A DNA stretch of 14,940 nucleotides, taken from assembly GCA_002315675.1 (NCBI GenBank), contig DCHP01000038.1, positions 1-14,940 of the forward strand. The letters run 5' to 3'. How positions within the stretch are numbered: the stretch's first letter is position 1; every line of letters starts with the position of its first letter. The DNA is from Rikenellaceae bacterium UBA1749. GTDB lineage: Bacteria > Bacteroidota > Bacteroidia > Bacteroidales > Rikenellaceae. Shown piece by piece: positions 6,724-14,917 of the stretch. Below the pieces are notes generated by a model that saw only the letters and a list, made by a program, of their open reading frames with translations, made no database searches and was not told where the DNA came from. The position numbers and the translations under genes were made by a program.

Positions 6724-9216
6724 ATGAATATCAGGAAAATAATAACAATCTTTTTTTTAATTCTTATCAACATTTCTGCTCTGAAAGCGCAGGACTTGTC
6801 GGATGCAATGAAAATGCATTTTATGCTGGATGGTAATGGTAAAGTGACTTTGTCATTTCTTGGAAAACAGTATATCGAACCATCCAATATCGGCTTGATA
6901 GTCAAGGATAGTCAGATTTATGAGCCGATGAGTGTGAAGGAGACGAATGGCTCCATTGCCGTTCGTTATGATAATTCATCATGGGTAACTCTTGATAAAA
7001 AAGAGAGGGAGGATGGGAGCGTCCGCCTGGAGGTCCTCTCTTGTTCAAATGATATTGATGCATTTATCTTCGGGCCATATGTGTGCCCAGAGACAAAAGA
7101 AGTCGGTGAATTGGTCGGTGCAGCCTGGCATGAAGACGGCTCTTCCGTCTGTATTCAGGCCCTGAATCCAAAAACCCAGGGTGAATGTTATATCCAAAGT
7201 GACAAGGTTTCATATAATCCTGGATTTCTGAATGTTGTATATAAAAATAATCCATCCTTCACAATTCCATGCATGAATGTTGCCGGTAAATCCAGTGATG
7301 GCAAGTATGTCCTTTCATGCAAGGTTGTAAACATGCAAAAGCCTTTCATAGTTCCGCTGACTGTCACAGGGATGAAAAATGTTCTTATCGATCCGCTTTC
7401 AGCACCTGAGGGAAATATTGAAGGCGCAGCCATTATTCTTACATGCGCTTCTGATGCCGATGATCTTCTATCCAGGATTTCAAAAATCGAAACAGAGGAG
7501 GGACTTCCTCATCCGATGATTGGTGATCAGTGGGCAAAGGTTTCCCCTCATACAAATGATATCTATCTGGTGTTTGAGTCTGGCGATATTGATACACAGA
7601 TTGCTTCTGCCAAACGTGCCGGTGTCAACTGGATATATTTCAATAATCCGTTCAAGTCCTGGGGACATTTTGAGATAAATGAGGATATGTACCCAGGTGG
7701 TGAAAAACAGTTTGCGGAAACAATAAAGAAAGCCCATGATAATGATATCAATATAGGTTTCCATACCCTGAGTAATTTTATTCATTCCTATGACCCATAT
7801 GTGTCTCCAGTTCCAAGCAGTGAACTGCTTTCATTTGACGACACCAAAATAACAAGGTCAATTTCTGAAGATGATTCTGTTATATACATAAAGGAAGCCT
7901 TGAATTATGATGTCAAGCAGAATTTAAGTTCCGTCAGAATTGGAAATGAAATTATTCGTTTCGGAAAATTCGACAAGGAGAATCTTTGTCTTGTCAGTTG
8001 TAACAGAGGTGCATTCGGAACAACTGCATCAAGCCATAGAAAAGGTGAGACGATAACTCATCTTGTCGATAATGGTTATGGAACATTCTTCCCGTCAATC
8101 AAGCTTCAGAATGAGATGGCTGACAGAATAGGTACCTTGATAAGGGATAATGATATCAGACGTATGAGCTTCGACGGACTTGAAGGATGCCGGTGTACTG
8201 AATATGGTCGTTATGCGGATGCCTCATTCATAGAAAGGATATATAAAATTGCAGGCAGGAACCTTATCAGTGATGCATCCCAGGGGTTCCATTACAGTTG
8301 GCATGCAAACAGCTACTATAATTGGGGTGAACCATGGTATGACTATAAAAGAAGGGGCGGAATGTATAACTACAGGGCCAGCAACCTGAACAAATTCAAA
8401 CGCAACCTTCTCCCAGGTATGCTTGGATGGTATTGTATTTTCAATAGTGACGGCAGGCGTGAGGCAACAAGTCCAGATGCTATGGAATATATGGTATCAC
8501 GTACTATAGCTTTTAATGCAGGACTTTGTTTCCAGATAGGAGTACCTGCTACAGACAGATTAAACGAGTATTTTGACATAATAAATCTATGGCAGAAATT
8601 CAAGTATGAGGTCAATGTTTCCGATAGTATAAGGGACCTTATGAAAGATGAAAGGTCAGACTGGCATCTGGAAAAGAAAGGCGAAAAATGGCAGTTGTCA
8701 GAATTGTTTGTAACTGACTATGATATGACCTATTGCGATAGATTCGTCATGACTGAATCCAGAAATACAGGTTATATGGCATCGGATGAATCTCTTAAGC
8801 AGAGTGCTCATAGAGCAAATATTGTAATTGACCGTTCAAGTTACGATAACAGGATTCCATTCATTTCAGAACCATTCCACTGCCGTATTCGGGTCGGCAC
8901 TCCTCAGGACCATGGGAAGATACATAATGTTTCATTTTCTCCTGGCTGGTATGGGGCCACAATATTGCTTTCCTTTGACGTTACAGCAAATGCTGGTGAG
9001 TACCTGGAGTACAAGGGAGGTACGACTTTATACAGATATGACAAGGACTTCAATTTAATCGAAAAGGTTGAAGGAAAGGGACATGAACTTGTCGTTGACG
9101 GCTCGACACTTTGTGGCTTTACAATCAATTATGATATTGTTGATGAACTTCCTGGTCAGCAACCGCTTGTGCCTATGCTGAAATATTTCAGGACCAAGCA
9201 GGTCTTCATTTTTTAG
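6724..9216 (+). CDS. Unassigned exported protein, probable TIM-barrel glycosidase with inserted beta-domain
   Basis: The 830-aa protein has a signal peptide (1-22, ending LKAQ). Residues 30-240 are beta-rich and resemble the N-terminal sandwich of clan GH-D-like glycosidases. A (beta/alpha) barrel appears to start near 260: KRAGVNWIYFNNPFKSWGH (297-315), then NDINIGFHTLSNF (340-352) and, after an insertion at about 375-450, RRMSFDGLEGC (479-489), LISDASQGFHYSWH (514-527) and NYYNWGEPW-like aromatic residues near 530-539. D484 and E487 in FDGLEG, D517 and E536 are the candidate catalytic acids. A beta-rich C-terminus spans about 690-830, with the jelly-roll-like segment at 718-808. The insertion contains IRIGNEIIRFGK-type strands and CNRGAFGTTASSHRKGE (426-442). 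I do not recognise a numbered family. The start is fixed by the signal peptide. Glycoside hydrolase function is inferred from fold pattern and neighbours. Confidence 0.82.
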   Translation: MNIRKIITIFFLILINISALKAQDLSDAMKMHFMLDGNGKVTLSFLGKQYIEPSNIGLIVKDSQIYEPMSVKETNGSIAVRYDNSSWVTLDKKEREDGSVRLEVLSCSNDIDAFIFGPYVCPETKEVGELVGAAWHEDGSSVCIQALNPKTQGECYIQSDKVSYNPGFLNVVYKNNPSFTIPCMNVAGKSSDGKYVLSCKVVNMQKPFIVPLTVTGMKNVLIDPLSAPEGNIEGAAIILTCASDADDLLSRISKIETEEGLPHPMIGDQWAKVSPHTNDIYLVFESGDIDTQIASAKRAGVNWIYFNNPFKSWGHFEINEDMYPGGEKQFAETIKKAHDNDINIGFHTLSNFIHSYDPYVSPVPSSELLSFDDTKITRSISEDDSVIYIKEALNYDVKQNLSSVRIGNEIIRFGKFDKENLCLVSCNRGAFGTTASSHRKGETITHLVDNGYGTFFPSIKLQNEMADRIGTLIRDNDIRRMSFDGLEGCRCTEYGRYADASFIERIYKIAGRNLISDASQGFHYSWHANSYYNWGEPWYDYKRRGGMYNYRASNLNKFKRNLLPGMLGWYCIFNSDGRREATSPDAMEYMVSRTIAFNAGLCFQIGVPATDRLNEYFDIINLWQKFKYEVNVSDSIRDLMKDERSDWHLEKKGEKWQLSELFVTDYDMTYCDRFVMTESRNTGYMASDESLKQSAHRANIVIDRSSYDNRIPFISEPFHCRIRVGTPQDHGKIHNVSFSPGWYGATILLSFDVTANAGEYLEYKGGTTLYRYDKDFNLIEKVEGKGHELVVDGSTLCGFTINYDIVDELPGQQPLVPMLKYFRTKQVFIF
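9190..9213 (+). terminator. Weak hairpin plus T-run overlapping the end of the 830-aa gene
   Basis: AGGACC (9190-9195) can pair with GGTCTT (9201-9206), 6 bp with one G-U, around AAGCA. CATTTTTT follows and the TAG stop is at 9214-9216. The final codons would therefore encode a weak intrinsic terminator. The short stem suggests partial readthrough into the esterase gene 57 bp on. Confidence 0.35.
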
Positions 9217-9273
9217 TATTTTCCATTTTTAACATTTGACATAGAATATATTATAGATTTTGCTAAGAAAAAC

Positions 9274-10464
9274 ATGAAACAGATTCTTTTTACTATTTTA
9301 TTACTGTCATCTCTTGTATCTTTTGGACAGGACCTTTCTTTCAATTATGATGAATCCAAAGTTCCTGAATATACCTTGCCGGATCTGCTTACCCTAAATA
9401 GTGGTCAGATAGTGACAACCGCCAGACAGTGGATGAAATACCGTCGTCCTGAAATTCTGGAATTTTACACTAAAGAAGTTTTTGGTGATGTGCCCGCCAG
9501 ACCGGAAGGTCTTCATTTCAAACAGGTTGGCGAGGATGAACAGGTCTTTGGAGGACTTGGAATTCGCCGCCGAGTCCGGATTTGTCTGGATAAGGAAGAA
9601 CAACATTCATTTGATGTTCTGATTCATTTTCCGAAGAAACACAAAAAGTCATGTCCTGTATTGGTTAATCTGAATTTCACAGACAACAATGACATGACCT
9701 TTGAAGATGCTCCTTTTGACTATAAACATTATCCATATGAAATGATACTTAGGGAAGGTTTTGCTATTGCCACAGCAACAAGAAATTCCATTGAACCTGA
9801 TGTAAAGCCAGTGGATTCAAAGGGTGATGGCGTACGTGCATGGTATGAAAAGATTTATCCCGGTAAATATATCTGGAGTGCTATATCCGCTTGGGCATGG
9901 GGACTTAGCAGAATGGCTGATTATATAGAAACAGACAAGGACCTTGATGCAAGTAAAATGGTACTTGTCGGCCACTCCCGTCTTGGCAAGACAGCACTGT
10001 GGACAGGTGCCAACGACAAGCGTTTTGCTGTAGTCGTCTCCAATAGCTCCGGATGCGGTGGGGCTGCAATTACAAGGCGTCAGTTTGGTGAAACATATAG
10101 GATTATGAGAGTCAATTTTCCTCACTGGATTGTTCCAAACAACTATAAGTATGATGACGCCGATTTCCCTATTGATCAGAACGGCCTGGCTTCACTGACT
10201 GCGCCAAGACCTTTGTATATTGCAAGTTCAACAAATGATTTGTGGTGCGACCCAAAGGGTGAATGGCTCTGTGCAAAAACAGTTCAGCCTGTCTATGACC
10301 TGTTCGGTAAAAAAGGACTGGAAAGCACTGATGTCCTCAAGGGAGGTCAGCGTGACGACCAGGGAACAGTAGGGTATAAAATGCGAATAGGGGATCATGA
10401 TCTTCTTCCTGAAGACTGGAAAGTATATATTGAGTTTGCAAAACGCAATTTGAATATCAAGTAA
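9274..10464 (+). CDS. CE15 glucuronoyl esterase-like alpha/beta-hydrolase, exported
   Basis: Predicted to cleave ester bonds between 4-O-methyl-glucuronic acid on xylan and lignin alcohols, or a related uronate ester, outside the cytoplasm. The 396-aa protein has a signal peptide (1-19, ending VSFGQ) and a single alpha/beta-hydrolase domain. The CE15 hallmark GHSRLGKTALW (233-243) carries nucleophile S235, followed by SNSSGCGGAAITRR (256-269) and FGET (271-274). H375 in MRIGDHDLLPEDW is the catalytic His. At the position where many CE15 enzymes have a Glu or Asp two residues before GCGG there is Ser258, so the acid is more likely D326 in the NDLWCDP loop (321-327), the alternative site known in some bacterial members. 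Follows the 830-aa gene by 57 bp, probably in the same transcript. Family call strong; xylan specificity inferred. Confidence 0.88.
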   Translation: MKQILFTILLLSSLVSFGQDLSFNYDESKVPEYTLPDLLTLNSGQIVTTARQWMKYRRPEILEFYTKEVFGDVPARPEGLHFKQVGEDEQVFGGLGIRRRVRICLDKEEQHSFDVLIHFPKKHKKSCPVLVNLNFTDNNDMTFEDAPFDYKHYPYEMILREGFAIATATRNSIEPDVKPVDSKGDGVRAWYEKIYPGKYIWSAISAWAWGLSRMADYIETDKDLDASKMVLVGHSRLGKTALWTGANDKRFAVVVSNSSGCGGAAITRRQFGETYRIMRVNFPHWIVPNNYKYDDADFPIDQNGLASLTAPRPLYIASSTNDLWCDPKGEWLCAKTVQPVYDLFGKKGLESTDVLKGGQRDDQGTVGYKMRIGDHDLLPEDWKVYIEFAKRNLNIK

Positions 10465-10505
10465 TAGGAAAATTAATCCTATACATTTCAGTCTTTAATA
10501 TTATC

Positions 10506-10528
10506 ACCCGCAGATGTAGTCTGTGGGT
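10506..10528 (+). terminator. Hairpin, probable terminator after the CE15 gene
   Basis: ACCCGCAGA (10506-10514) pairs with TCTGTGGGT (10520-10528), 9 bp with one G-U, around the loop TGTAG. It begins 42 nt after the stop codon. The following bases TATTTGTATG are T-rich but not a clean T-run, so termination strength is uncertain. Confidence 0.5.
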
Positions 10529-10710
10529 TATTTGTATGTAAGTGCCTCTCTGGCAATTTCAGATAATTTCCGTAGAGACTTTTCATCTAGGATTTCGCCC
10601 CGCAAAAGTGGACACTATCCCAAATAAAGTATAGTGCTACATGTCTTTCTAAAATAATAGGCAGTCTGTGGTCTGCAATCATGGAACCATTACAGAGCCA
10701 CTATGCTCAA

Positions 10711-10742
10711 TTTGTATGATGGCTGTAAAATTCTTAGATTTG
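10711..10742 (+). promoter_or_regulatory. Full-consensus Bacteroidota promoter for the MscS gene
   Basis: TTTG (10711-10714), a 20-nt spacer and TAGATTTG (10735-10742) match TTTG-N19/20-TAnnTTTG exactly. Transcription should start near 10748-10751, leaving about 40 nt before the ATG at 10792. This separates the channel and GH13 genes from the upstream enzymes. A partial dyad AGCCA (10696-10700) / TGGCT (10720-10724) flanks the -33 box; its significance is unclear. Confidence 0.7.
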
Positions 10743-10791
10743 TGTATGGTAAACTATTTTTTTGTCGATATTCAATATCCTATTTTCATTC

Positions 10792-13332
10792 ATGAAACCA
10801 AGTAAAGTTATCCTGTTATTTTTCATAACATTATTTTCCTTTGGAAAATCATATGCTGTTTTGAATGAGAACAATCTTTCTCAGACATTGTCAGAACTTC
10901 GTCTTGAACTTTATAATGAAGTCCAGAAAATGGATGAGTACAAGGTTAATTTCACAAAAAAGAAAATGGCTCAGCATGACAAGATGATTGAGTTTATTCA
11001 AAGGTGCAATGAACTTTCCCTTGTTCTCTATTCTCAGAATCAGGATTGGACTTTTGACATGACATATGCCTATAGGAAGGTAACCAAGGAGTATAATGAA
11101 TTCAAGAAAAACAGGGTTCCGTTTGATGCTATTGTAGCAAATGTTGATCTTGAGATTGACAGGTTTGCCAGACTTATTGAATCGCTTAGAAGACTTCCGC
11201 CTCAGCTTGATCATATTGATTTCTTACCAGACAGTCTGGCCTATCACAATGATTCGGTAGATATGTTATTTGCCAGGAATGTAAAACTGGTTTCGCATGA
11301 TTCTGTTCTGACGAAGAAACTTATTGATGCTTTTTTTCTGGATGAAACAGGACAACAAGACAGGGATTCATGCGTGTTGTATGCCACCCGACTTCTTGTA
11401 ATGTATGCAACAGCAAGGCAGAAAATCATAACTGATAATATCCATTATGAAAACACGAATACCAAGCTGAAAGAATCATATGATTATGCAAAAAAACGCT
11501 TCCAGGAAGTACGTAGGTCTATGTTTACGGAACCGGTAAAGGCGTTTGAACTTAATTCTTCATCGGTAGTTGATGAATGTATAGATAAATATACAAGGAC
11601 CGTAGATGTTCGTGGCCGTAAATCAAAGAGTGAGTGGAGGGGAACTCTGATTGGCGTATTCTTTGTTGTCATGTTCATCTCCCTTGTTGTTTCTCTTGCT
11701 ATCTGTTCCTTTATATTTAAGCTGATAAAACGTAAGGATTTTGATCGAAAGCATGGTTATGTCGGTGTATGTGTAGGAATATGTCTTTTCTCTTTAATAA
11801 ACTTCTTTATTCCATATTTTACCTCAAATGACTTTATAGCCATGGCGTCCAATCTGCTTTTTACATTTTCATGGATTGTTGACGTTATTCTGATAAGCAT
11901 TCTGATTAAGACATGGAATAGTACACCCGAGAAATTGTTCTACTTTTACCTGCCAATAATTGCATTCAGTCTATGCGTCTTTATGATGCGTATAGTACTT
12001 GTCTCGGATTCTTTAATTAATATCTTTTTTCCTCCATTTCTTGCTATTGCTTTTATTTGTCAGTTGTTTTTCTACTACAGGTATAAGGCGGATTTGACAA
12101 AAGTTGATCTGATTCTTGGCAGGGTCAGTCTCCTTGTTCTTTTTGTTGCCCTTGTACTTTCCATTCTTGGGTATCTGTTTATAAGTCTGTTGATTGTTAT
12201 CTGGTGGTTCCTTCAGATAGCAACTTTTCTGACATTGATGATTTTCAGGGTTCTTATTGATTATTACAGGAAATTTAGGGGAATTGATAAACTTCAGGAG
12301 AAGACAAAAGGTGACAATATCACTGCGACATGGTTTTGTGATATGTTAGTTATGGCTGTAATCCCAGCTCTTTACATTTTGTCATTTGTACAATGCATCT
12401 GGGCTGCACTTCATGTATTCGATGTGTCTGAATTATATGAAGAATTTGTAAACAAACCACTTATCAATATGGTGGGACCTGAAGGGGTTGAAGGTCTTTA
12501 TCTAACACCATATATGGTAATTATGGCGATTGTATTGATATTCGGTTTCAGATATTTACAATATTTTATTACATCACTATACCGTGTAATCAGAACAGAG
12601 CAATTTAAAAAGAAAACAGGTAAGGATGTTGTTCTTGCATCTGATATCAACCTGACTCTTGCAAATAATATCATTGCCATAATCGTTTGGGGAATATATG
12701 TCATACGTCTTTTTATTTTGTTCAGAATCCCTACCGGTACGATTGCAATGGTAAGTACTGGTCTTGCAGCCGGTATTGGTATGGCAATGAGGGATATTAT
12801 GAATAATTTTATCTATGGTATTCAACTGATGTCAGGACGTCTTAGACTCGGAGACTGGATAGAATGCGATGGAGTCAGAGGAAAAGTAATAGAGATATCA
12901 TACCAATGTACTGTTCTGGATACTGATGACGGAGCCGTTATATCTTTCCTTAACGCAGACCTTCTTGGAAAGAATTTCAGAAATCTTACAAAAACAAATC
13001 AGTATGAACAATTGAATCTTACATTCGGAATATCCCGAGGTGAGAATATAGAAAAAGTGCGCGGATTACTTCTTGAGTCTCTCAAGTCATTGCAGCAAAA
13101 GGATTCATACGGGCAATTGTTTTTTGATCCGACGCATGAGTTCCAGTTGTTCTTCACTGAATTCGGTGAAAGCAGAATAAATGTCAAGATTCAACTTTAT
13201 AGTCTTGTAAACAACCGTGAACCGATAGAACCTATGGTCAAAGAGTGTATTTACAATACTTTGATTGAAAATAACATTGAACTGCCATATCCTCAAAGGG
13301 ATGTTAGAATTATTTCAAGTCAGAATCAATAA
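10792..13332 (+). CDS. Large MscS-family mechanosensitive channel
   Basis: Inner-membrane channel that should open under membrane tension to release solutes. With the ATG at 10792 it is 846 aa. That start gives a clean signal peptide (1-22, ending KSYA), whereas a TTG at 10762 would add ten residues ahead of it, so ATG is preferred. Residues 23-280 are a charged, helical, probably periplasmic domain with coiled-coil character. About eleven membrane segments follow between 284 and 680. The last is the MscS pore helix, ISTGLAAGIGMAMRD-like, at about 653-668, then NNFIYGIQLM. The cytoplasmic beta-domain RLGDWIECDGVRGKVIEI (685-702) and an alpha/beta domain (to about 835) complete the family pattern. 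The many membrane helices and exported N-terminus resemble the MscK/YbdG-like large members rather than the 286-residue MscS. The GH13 gene starts 12 bp downstream, so the two are probably cotranscribed. Confidence 0.9.
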   Translation: MKPSKVILLFFITLFSFGKSYAVLNENNLSQTLSELRLELYNEVQKMDEYKVNFTKKKMAQHDKMIEFIQRCNELSLVLYSQNQDWTFDMTYAYRKVTKEYNEFKKNRVPFDAIVANVDLEIDRFARLIESLRRLPPQLDHIDFLPDSLAYHNDSVDMLFARNVKLVSHDSVLTKKLIDAFFLDETGQQDRDSCVLYATRLLVMYATARQKIITDNIHYENTNTKLKESYDYAKKRFQEVRRSMFTEPVKAFELNSSSVVDECIDKYTRTVDVRGRKSKSEWRGTLIGVFFVVMFISLVVSLAICSFIFKLIKRKDFDRKHGYVGVCVGICLFSLINFFIPYFTSNDFIAMASNLLFTFSWIVDVILISILIKTWNSTPEKLFYFYLPIIAFSLCVFMMRIVLVSDSLINIFFPPFLAIAFICQLFFYYRYKADLTKVDLILGRVSLLVLFVALVLSILGYLFISLLIVIWWFLQIATFLTLMIFRVLIDYYRKFRGIDKLQEKTKGDNITATWFCDMLVMAVIPALYILSFVQCIWAALHVFDVSELYEEFVNKPLINMVGPEGVEGLYLTPYMVIMAIVLIFGFRYLQYFITSLYRVIRTEQFKKKTGKDVVLASDINLTLANNIIAIIVWGIYVIRLFILFRIPTGTIAMVSTGLAAGIGMAMRDIMNNFIYGIQLMSGRLRLGDWIECDGVRGKVIEISYQCTVLDTDDGAVISFLNADLLGKNFRNLTKTNQYEQLNLTFGISRGENIEKVRGLLLESLKSLQQKDSYGQLFFDPTHEFQLFFTEFGESRINVKIQLYSLVNNREPIEPMVKECIYNTLIENNIELPYPQRDVRIISSQNQ

Positions 13333-13343
13333 TCTCAAGTAAT

Positions 13344-14795
13344 ATGAAAAAACTGCTAGTGCTAAGTCTGGTATTAATCAGCATAGCCTCATTTGCTCAA
13401 CAGAAGAGCCCATCCTGGACTAAGGACCTAATTGTGTATGAAATAGCAACGAAGAGTTTCAACTCTCCAGACAAACCAGAGACAGGAACATTCAACAGCG
13501 TAAGGGAAAAACTTCCATACCTCAGGAAATTAGGTATCAATGCTATATGGCTTACCGGAAATTCCTGGGCTGATGACCATCACTTTTACAATATCTGGAC
13601 TCAGTATGCATGTTTCCGTCCTGATAGTATCGATTTGTCACTTGGAACACGCAAGGAATTCAGGGAACTTATCAGTACCGCCCATAAGAATGGTATCAAA
13701 GTGTTTCTGGATGTCATAACTCATGGTGTTATGGAAGGTAGTCCACTGATAAAAGAACATCCTGAATGGTTCAAAGGAGGATCATGGGGGATGATTGATT
13801 ATGACTGGGCAGGCAAACACAAAGACCTCGATGACTGGTGGGTCAAAACATTCACTGATTATTGTCTTGAAGATGGTGTAGATGGCTATAGGCTCGATGT
13901 CAACATATTCCGTCCTGACTTATGGCTGATAATACGTCAGAATTGCTTAAGTAAAGGAAAAGAGATAGTGATATTACTGGAAAATGAACGCTATAGCGGT
14001 GATGCCATTGACTTTTACCAGAGCAATAATAATCCTATAGCAGCTCATACAACAAAGAACGAAATTTCAAAGCAGAAACTGGTGACTGATCCTGGAATTT
14101 TCTATAGTTCAAGAATTAGTCCGGAAGGAAACGGTCATGTATGTATGGCAGTTTCGCTATCATGTCATGATAACGGGTGGGACGGTTTTCCTGAAGGAGA
14201 GAATCCATATGTTGCCAAAGGTAGCAGAGCTCTTCTTGGGTATAATACATTCTTCTCGCCTGCAATTCCTATTCTGATGAGTGGTGAGGAATTCAATGCT
14301 GATTATAGACCTATTCCATGGCTGAAAAGTGACCTGTTCGGTAAGAAATCCACTACAGGTACATGGCTATACGGGTCATGGATCCAGTGGGAACAACTGA
14401 AGGATAAGGAAAAGGCATCTGTACTTTCAGATGTTACAAGGATGATACGTATCAGAAAGAAATATTCAGATATAATCTGCGGGTATTCGTTGAATGATAC
14501 AACTCATATTATCAAGTCCTTAATCCCTATCAAGGGTGATGTCAGCAATCCTTATATCCTTGCAATTAAAGGAGATAAGGCTATTCTGGTAGTCGGGAAT
14601 CGTAAGGACTATGCTCAGACTATTTCTCTTCAAATACCATACAGGGAACTTGGCTTTGAATCAGCAACCCTAACAGATATCTGGAATGATAATGGTAAAA
14701 AGGTAAAGCTTCCTGCAGACGGCGTGATGGAATTTGAAATCGGAGCTGACCATACATCAATGGGTGGACTTTCCGTCTGGCTGATAGAAAAATAA
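13344..14795 (+). CDS. GH13 alpha-amylase-family enzyme, exported, divergent region I
   Basis: Predicted to act on alpha-glucosidic linkages by a retaining mechanism. The 483-aa protein has a signal peptide (1-19, ending SFAQQ), a TIM barrel (about 25-375) and a C-terminal beta domain (about 395-483). Strand-end motifs: GYRLDVN (181-187) with nucleophile D185, LLENE (211-215) with acid/base E213, and SCHDNGW (273-279) with transition-state stabiliser D276. Region I reads DVITHG (123-128) where most GH13 enzymes have DxxxNH, so the usual Asn and His are replaced. The domain B region is short, and HHFYNIWTQYACFRP (79-93) replaces the common GY..DY segment. These differences argue for a substrate other than starch, or a transglycosylating role. 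ATG is 12 bp after the channel gene stop. Family call strong, specificity open. Confidence 0.88.
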   Translation: MKKLLVLSLVLISIASFAQQKSPSWTKDLIVYEIATKSFNSPDKPETGTFNSVREKLPYLRKLGINAIWLTGNSWADDHHFYNIWTQYACFRPDSIDLSLGTRKEFRELISTAHKNGIKVFLDVITHGVMEGSPLIKEHPEWFKGGSWGMIDYDWAGKHKDLDDWWVKTFTDYCLEDGVDGYRLDVNIFRPDLWLIIRQNCLSKGKEIVILLENERYSGDAIDFYQSNNNPIAAHTTKNEISKQKLVTDPGIFYSSRISPEGNGHVCMAVSLSCHDNGWDGFPEGENPYVAKGSRALLGYNTFFSPAIPILMSGEEFNADYRPIPWLKSDLFGKKSTTGTWLYGSWIQWEQLKDKEKASVLSDVTRMIRIRKKYSDIICGYSLNDTTHIIKSLIPIKGDVSNPYILAIKGDKAILVVGNRKDYAQTISLQIPYRELGFESATLTDIWNDNGKKVKLPADGVMEFEIGADHTSMGGLSVWLIEK

Positions 14796-14854
14796 TTCCG
14801 ACATTTCAGGTGTCTGTCGGATGTCAAAAGAATGCCGACATCAGTATTAGAGTC

Positions 14855-14874
14855 AATCTGAATGGTTTCAGATT
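14855..14874 (+). other. 8-bp perfect hairpin downstream of the GH13 gene
   Basis: AATCTGAA (14855-14862) and TTCAGATT (14867-14874) are perfect complements around TGGT. No T-run follows. It is one of several stem-loops in the 145 nt after the last gene. Confidence 0.6.
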
Positions 14875-14890
14875 ATGAGATAAAATACAT

Positions 14891-14917
14891 TAGAAGGAGT
14901 CTATCCGGCTCCTTCTA
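14891..14917. terminator. Strong 11-bp hairpin, possible (bidirectional) terminator
   Basis: TAGAAGGAGTC (14891-14901) pairs with GGCTCCTTCTA (14907-14917), 11 bp with one G-U, loop TATCC. The right flank is ATTGGTT and the left flank is AAAATACAT. On the minus strand this gives ATGTATTTTA after the stem, so neither side has a clean T-run. It is the best candidate for the end of the channel-GH13 transcript. Confidence 0.5.

Larger units (their letters stand above)
10465..10791. other. 327-nt intergenic region with hairpin, possible mobile-element remnant and promoter
   Basis: No convincing gene. Contents: a hairpin at 10506-10528; a 25-codon minus-strand reading frame (10605 down to 10528, TTG start) reading LRGEILDEKSLRK then LSEIAREALTYK, too short to call; and GCAAAAGTGGACACTATCCC (10602-10621), which resembles insertion-sequence end sequences, with CACTAT (10613-10618) facing ATAGTG (10631-10636). 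A promoter follows at 10711-10742. The region looks like eroded DNA separating two transcription units. Confidence 0.55.

Noticed and set aside
10762..10791. Upstream TTG start for the channel gene
   Set aside because: It would put ten extra residues before a complete signal peptide; the ATG at 10792 gives a standard start.
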